Assembly (NCBI GenBank): GCA_002358975.1
Contig: DEPX01000178.1
Span: forward strand, 1-8,363
Length of the DNA: 8,363 nucleotides
Direction of reading: 5' to 3'
Origin: Micrococcaceae bacterium UBA3381
GTDB lineage: Bacteria; Actinomycetota; Actinomycetes; Actinomycetales; Micrococcaceae
Shown piece after piece: positions 6,654-8,363 of this stretch (position 1 is its first letter; each line of letters starts with the position of its first letter). Below the pieces are notes generated by a model, which had not been told where the DNA came from, ran no database searches, and saw nothing but the letters and a program-made list of their open reading frames with translations. The translations under genes and the position numbers were made by a program.

Positions 6654-6714
6654 TGCGGCGGGCGGTTTGCTGGGTTCCAGAGGTTTTGCTTCCAGTTTTG
6701 CCTGCCGCATATGA
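6649..6714. repeat. 15-bp inverted repeat enclosing a 36-base spacer
   Basis: The left arm TCATATGCGGCGGGC (6649-6663) and the right arm (6700-6714) are reverse complements except at one position, so both read TCATATGCGGCRGGC outward. The 36-base spacer holds two imperfect tandem repeats. On the minus strand it lies just downstream of the alpha/beta hydrolase stop and just upstream of the LuxR-gene promoter. No T-tract follows the stem on that strand, so a classical terminator is not supported. An operator with two strong half-sites, or an RNA stem that limits read-through or protects the 3' end, fits better. Confidence 0.6.
6664..6695. repeat. Two imperfect tandem repeats inside the inverted-repeat loop
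   Basis: GGTTTGCTGGGTTCCAG (6664-6680) and GGTTTTGCTTCCAG (6682-6695) share GGTTT(T)GCT and TTCCAG. They differ by one extra T and a missing GGG, with one base between. They could be paired protein-binding sites or the result of a small duplication. Confidence 0.45.
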
Positions 6715-6735
6715 TTCTTTACAAGCTAACGAGAG

Positions 6736-7872
6736 TTATAGTCGATGGGTGAACCAGTCAGTCAGGCGGGCGGCTGCCACAGCGAGATAATCATAGTTAC
6801 AGTGCATAGAACCAGCCCCCGCATAAAAGTCCGCTGTGACATCATCATTATCTAGTTCATTGATGAATCGGCGAGCTCCCTCAACGTTCATGACAATATC
6901 GTTTTCTCCGTGCATGACATATACAGGCATGTCGAGCTTGTCGACAACATTCTCTAGAGTAAAGTCAGCCAGTTTTGCACGAGCTTCTGCATCATCCTTG
7001 GTTCCGGTTAGCCACTGGAGTTGCTTCTGCAGAGGCGGATACCACTCGTAGAAGTCGGTGAGAATGCTCCACGTGCCACACCATGCAGCAACAGCCTTTA
7101 CCCGCGGTTCAAATGCTGCGGCACGGGGAGCGTAGTAGCCGCCGAAACTGACACCGGCAAGGCCCATTCTGTCCGTATCGACATCGTTACGAGTCTCGAG
7201 GTAGTCGAAGATCGCTTTGACCGGGACTTCGTAGTCGTAGCGGCTGTACATTTCTTTGAAGCGCAGTGAGCTTCCACGACCGGGGGTGTCAATCATGACG
7301 ACGTTCATGCCGCGTGCGGGGAATTCACTGCCGCCAAGGAAATATAGTTCTTCAGCCCAAGAATCAGCGCCTCCGAGGAGAAGCACTGTGGGACGTTTCT
7401 TGTCTGAGAGGTCTGTTTTGACGAAGTAGCCGTCCATTTCCTTACCTTCAAATGGAACACTGATCCGTTCGATGAGGCCATCGGTTAATTCTGCGGCCTT
7501 CTGGAAGTTCTTTGTACCTTCCAGAAAAGCTTCTTCTCGGCGAGGATCGAAAGAATCCAAGAAGAATTCAGAGTGTCGCCAGTAACCCAGGGAGCGGAAT
7601 AATGCGCGCCGTCCGGTGGTAATGTCACCACGTTCTAAAGCGCTATACCCAGTTTCAGCAGTTTCCTTGGCGGTACGACTCCATTCACGATGCCATAGGT
7701 CCCCATCGGTGGAGTCTTGGCCGATGCGTCCAGCCGTTCGAGCGCATTCAAAGAGATCTGCGCCACCGACTGAAATCTGTGCGAGAAGCCGCATGGTTTG
7801 TAGAGACCAGTCTTCGTCTTGAGGGAACAATTCGATCAGTGATAAAGCGTTTGTTGTTGGGGTTTCAGTCAT
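6736..7872 (-). CDS. Alpha/beta hydrolase with N-terminal helical domain (DHPON hydrolase/FrsA-like)
   Basis: This is a 378-residue serine hydrolase. Residues 1 to about 135 form a mostly helical region rich in Trp and charged residues, as in 2,6-dihydroxypseudooxynicotine hydrolase and FrsA-type proteins, where it covers the active site. Then comes the alpha/beta core: LLLGGADSWAEE (164-175, oxyanion region), IDTPGRGSS (194-202), the nucleophile elbow G-V-S242-F-G-G, D325 in HGENDIV and H357 in GSMHCNY. The complete triad suggests an active enzyme. The start ATG has AGGAG four to five bases upstream. It follows the ferredoxin reductase gene by 33 bases and is surely in its operon. The relative from nicotine breakdown cleaves a C-C bond, while other relatives are esterases. 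Which bond is cut here is unknown, but its place among oxygenase-pathway genes makes C-C hydrolysis of an oxidised intermediate a reasonable guess. Confidence 0.83.
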   Translation of the reverse strand: MTETPTTNALSLIELFPQDEDWSLQTMRLLAQISVGGADLFECARTAGRIGQDSTDGDLWHREWSRTAKETAETGYSALERGDITTGRRALFRSLGYWRHSEFFLDSFDPRREEAFLEGTKNFQKAAELTDGLIERISVPFEGKEMDGYFVKTDLSDKKRPTVLLLGGADSWAEELYFLGGSEFPARGMNVVMIDTPGRGSSLRFKEMYSRYDYEVPVKAIFDYLETRNDVDTDRMGLAGVSFGGYYAPRAAAFEPRVKAVAAWCGTWSILTDFYEWYPPLQKQLQWLTGTKDDAEARAKLADFTLENVVDKLDMPVYVMHGENDIVMNVEGARRFINELDNDDVTADFYAGAGSMHCNYDYLAVAAARLTDWFTHRL

Positions 7873-7905
7873 GCCTCTCCTAATATGTAGTGGTGGTTTA
7901 GGGCT

Positions 7906-8363
7906 TCAGATTTGAGCCATTGCTTGTGCGACTATGGATTGGGTAGGTTCGACATCTTGCCAGGGCACTTGGTCTCTGATCGCTTTCCGGTATTTGGCTA
8001 ATTTGCGTGGGGCGTTGACGCATACTGCGCCGCGGATATATCCGTCGCGACCGTAGAGGGCCACGAGTCTGTTCTTATTCATTTCTTCAATGGCGATGAC
8101 ATCGGCGGCGTCGGACCGACCGACGAAGCGCATTTTGGCGTTATATTGGTCGGTCCAGAAATAGGGCACCGAGCTAAATGAGTCGCATGCTCCCAGTAGC
8201 GTCCCGGCAGCGTGGCGACCCTGCTCAACCGCGTTGGTCCAGTGTTCGACTCGCATTTCTTCATCGAAGAGTGGGTTGTACCACCTGGCAATGTCGCCTG
8301 CAGCAACGACTCCAGGAGCAGCGGTAGATAGATCTGAATTGCATCGGACGCCTCGCGCTAGTT
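7906..8363 (-). CDS. Ferredoxin reductase (FAD/NAD(P)H-dependent), C-terminal part, 5' partial
   Basis: The frame is open to the window edge, giving the last 152 residues. It reads GVVAAGDIARW, the conserved C-terminal FAD-contacting segment, then EEMRVEHWTNAVEQGRHAA and VPYFWTDQYNAKMRFVG. These are hallmarks of the BphA4/CamA/rubredoxin-reductase family and its C-terminal reductase domain. Such enzymes pass electrons from NAD(P)H to a ferredoxin that feeds a Rieske dioxygenase or a cytochrome P450. An apparent ATG inside it (8256) is an internal Met, because the family motif continues upstream of it. The N-terminal FAD- and NAD-binding motifs lie outside the window. It is first in the visible minus-strand operon, with the hydrolase 33 bases downstream. 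With a cis-dihydrodiol dehydrogenase nearby, a Rieske dioxygenase partner is more likely than a P450; this is inference. Confidence 0.9.
   Translation of the reverse strand, partial: LARGVRCNSDLSTAAPGVVAAGDIARWYNPLFDEEMRVEHWTNAVEQGRHAAGTLLGACDSFSSVPYFWTDQYNAKMRFVGRSDAADVIAIEEMNKNRLVALYGRDGYIRGAVCVNAPRKLAKYRKAIRDQVPWQDVEPTQSIVAQAMAQI

Noticed and set aside
7906..8256. A complete 116-residue protein starting at the Met at 8256
   Set aside because: The frame stays open upstream and the ferredoxin-reductase signature (GVVAAGDIARW) continues across it, so it is an internal Met.

Overview
The window looks like accessory DNA, most likely a plasmid or other conjugative element, from an actinobacterium. 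The reasons are a TraA-type MobF relaxase/helicase of the actinobacterial kind, moderately high GC in that gene, AGGAG-type ribosome binding sites, GTG starts, and one site close to the CRP/GlxR consensus known from corynebacteria. Corynebacterium or a related genus is plausible but not proven.

Layout. Bases 1-2331 (+) hold the helicase and C-terminal half of a conjugative relaxase whose N-terminus lies outside the window. Bases 2332-2602 are an AT-richer stretch without a convincing gene, with a consensus -10 box near its right end. Bases 2603-4833 (+) hold a possible 49-residue ORF, a short-chain dehydrogenase of the cis-dihydrodiol dehydrogenase type, and a beta-lactamase-fold serine hydrolase of the 6-aminohexanoate-dimer hydrolase/EstB type. 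Facing them from the minus strand are, in transcription order: the C-terminal part of a ferredoxin reductase (8363-7906, cut by the window edge), an alpha/beta hydrolase resembling 2,6-dihydroxypseudooxynicotine hydrolase and FrsA (7872-6736), a structured regulatory intergenic region (6567-6735), a GAF-LuxR regulator (6566-5490) and an NADPH-dependent FMN reductase (5436-4882).

How the genes may work together. A ferredoxin reductase plus a cis-dihydrodiol dehydrogenase is the usual signature of a Rieske ring-hydroxylating dioxygenase pathway. The oxygenase would then lie beyond base 8363 or elsewhere. The two hydrolases could cleave an ester, amide or C-C bond before or after ring hydroxylation. 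The LuxR-type protein, with a sensory N-terminus, is the likely local regulator. This is inferred from family membership and gene order; the substrate cannot be read from the sequence. The main points for follow-up are this unusual enzyme combination next to a transfer gene, and the layered regulatory region in front of the LuxR gene: a CRP/GlxR-like site, a 15-bp inverted repeat enclosing two imperfect tandem repeats, and a small palindrome next to the ribosome binding site.
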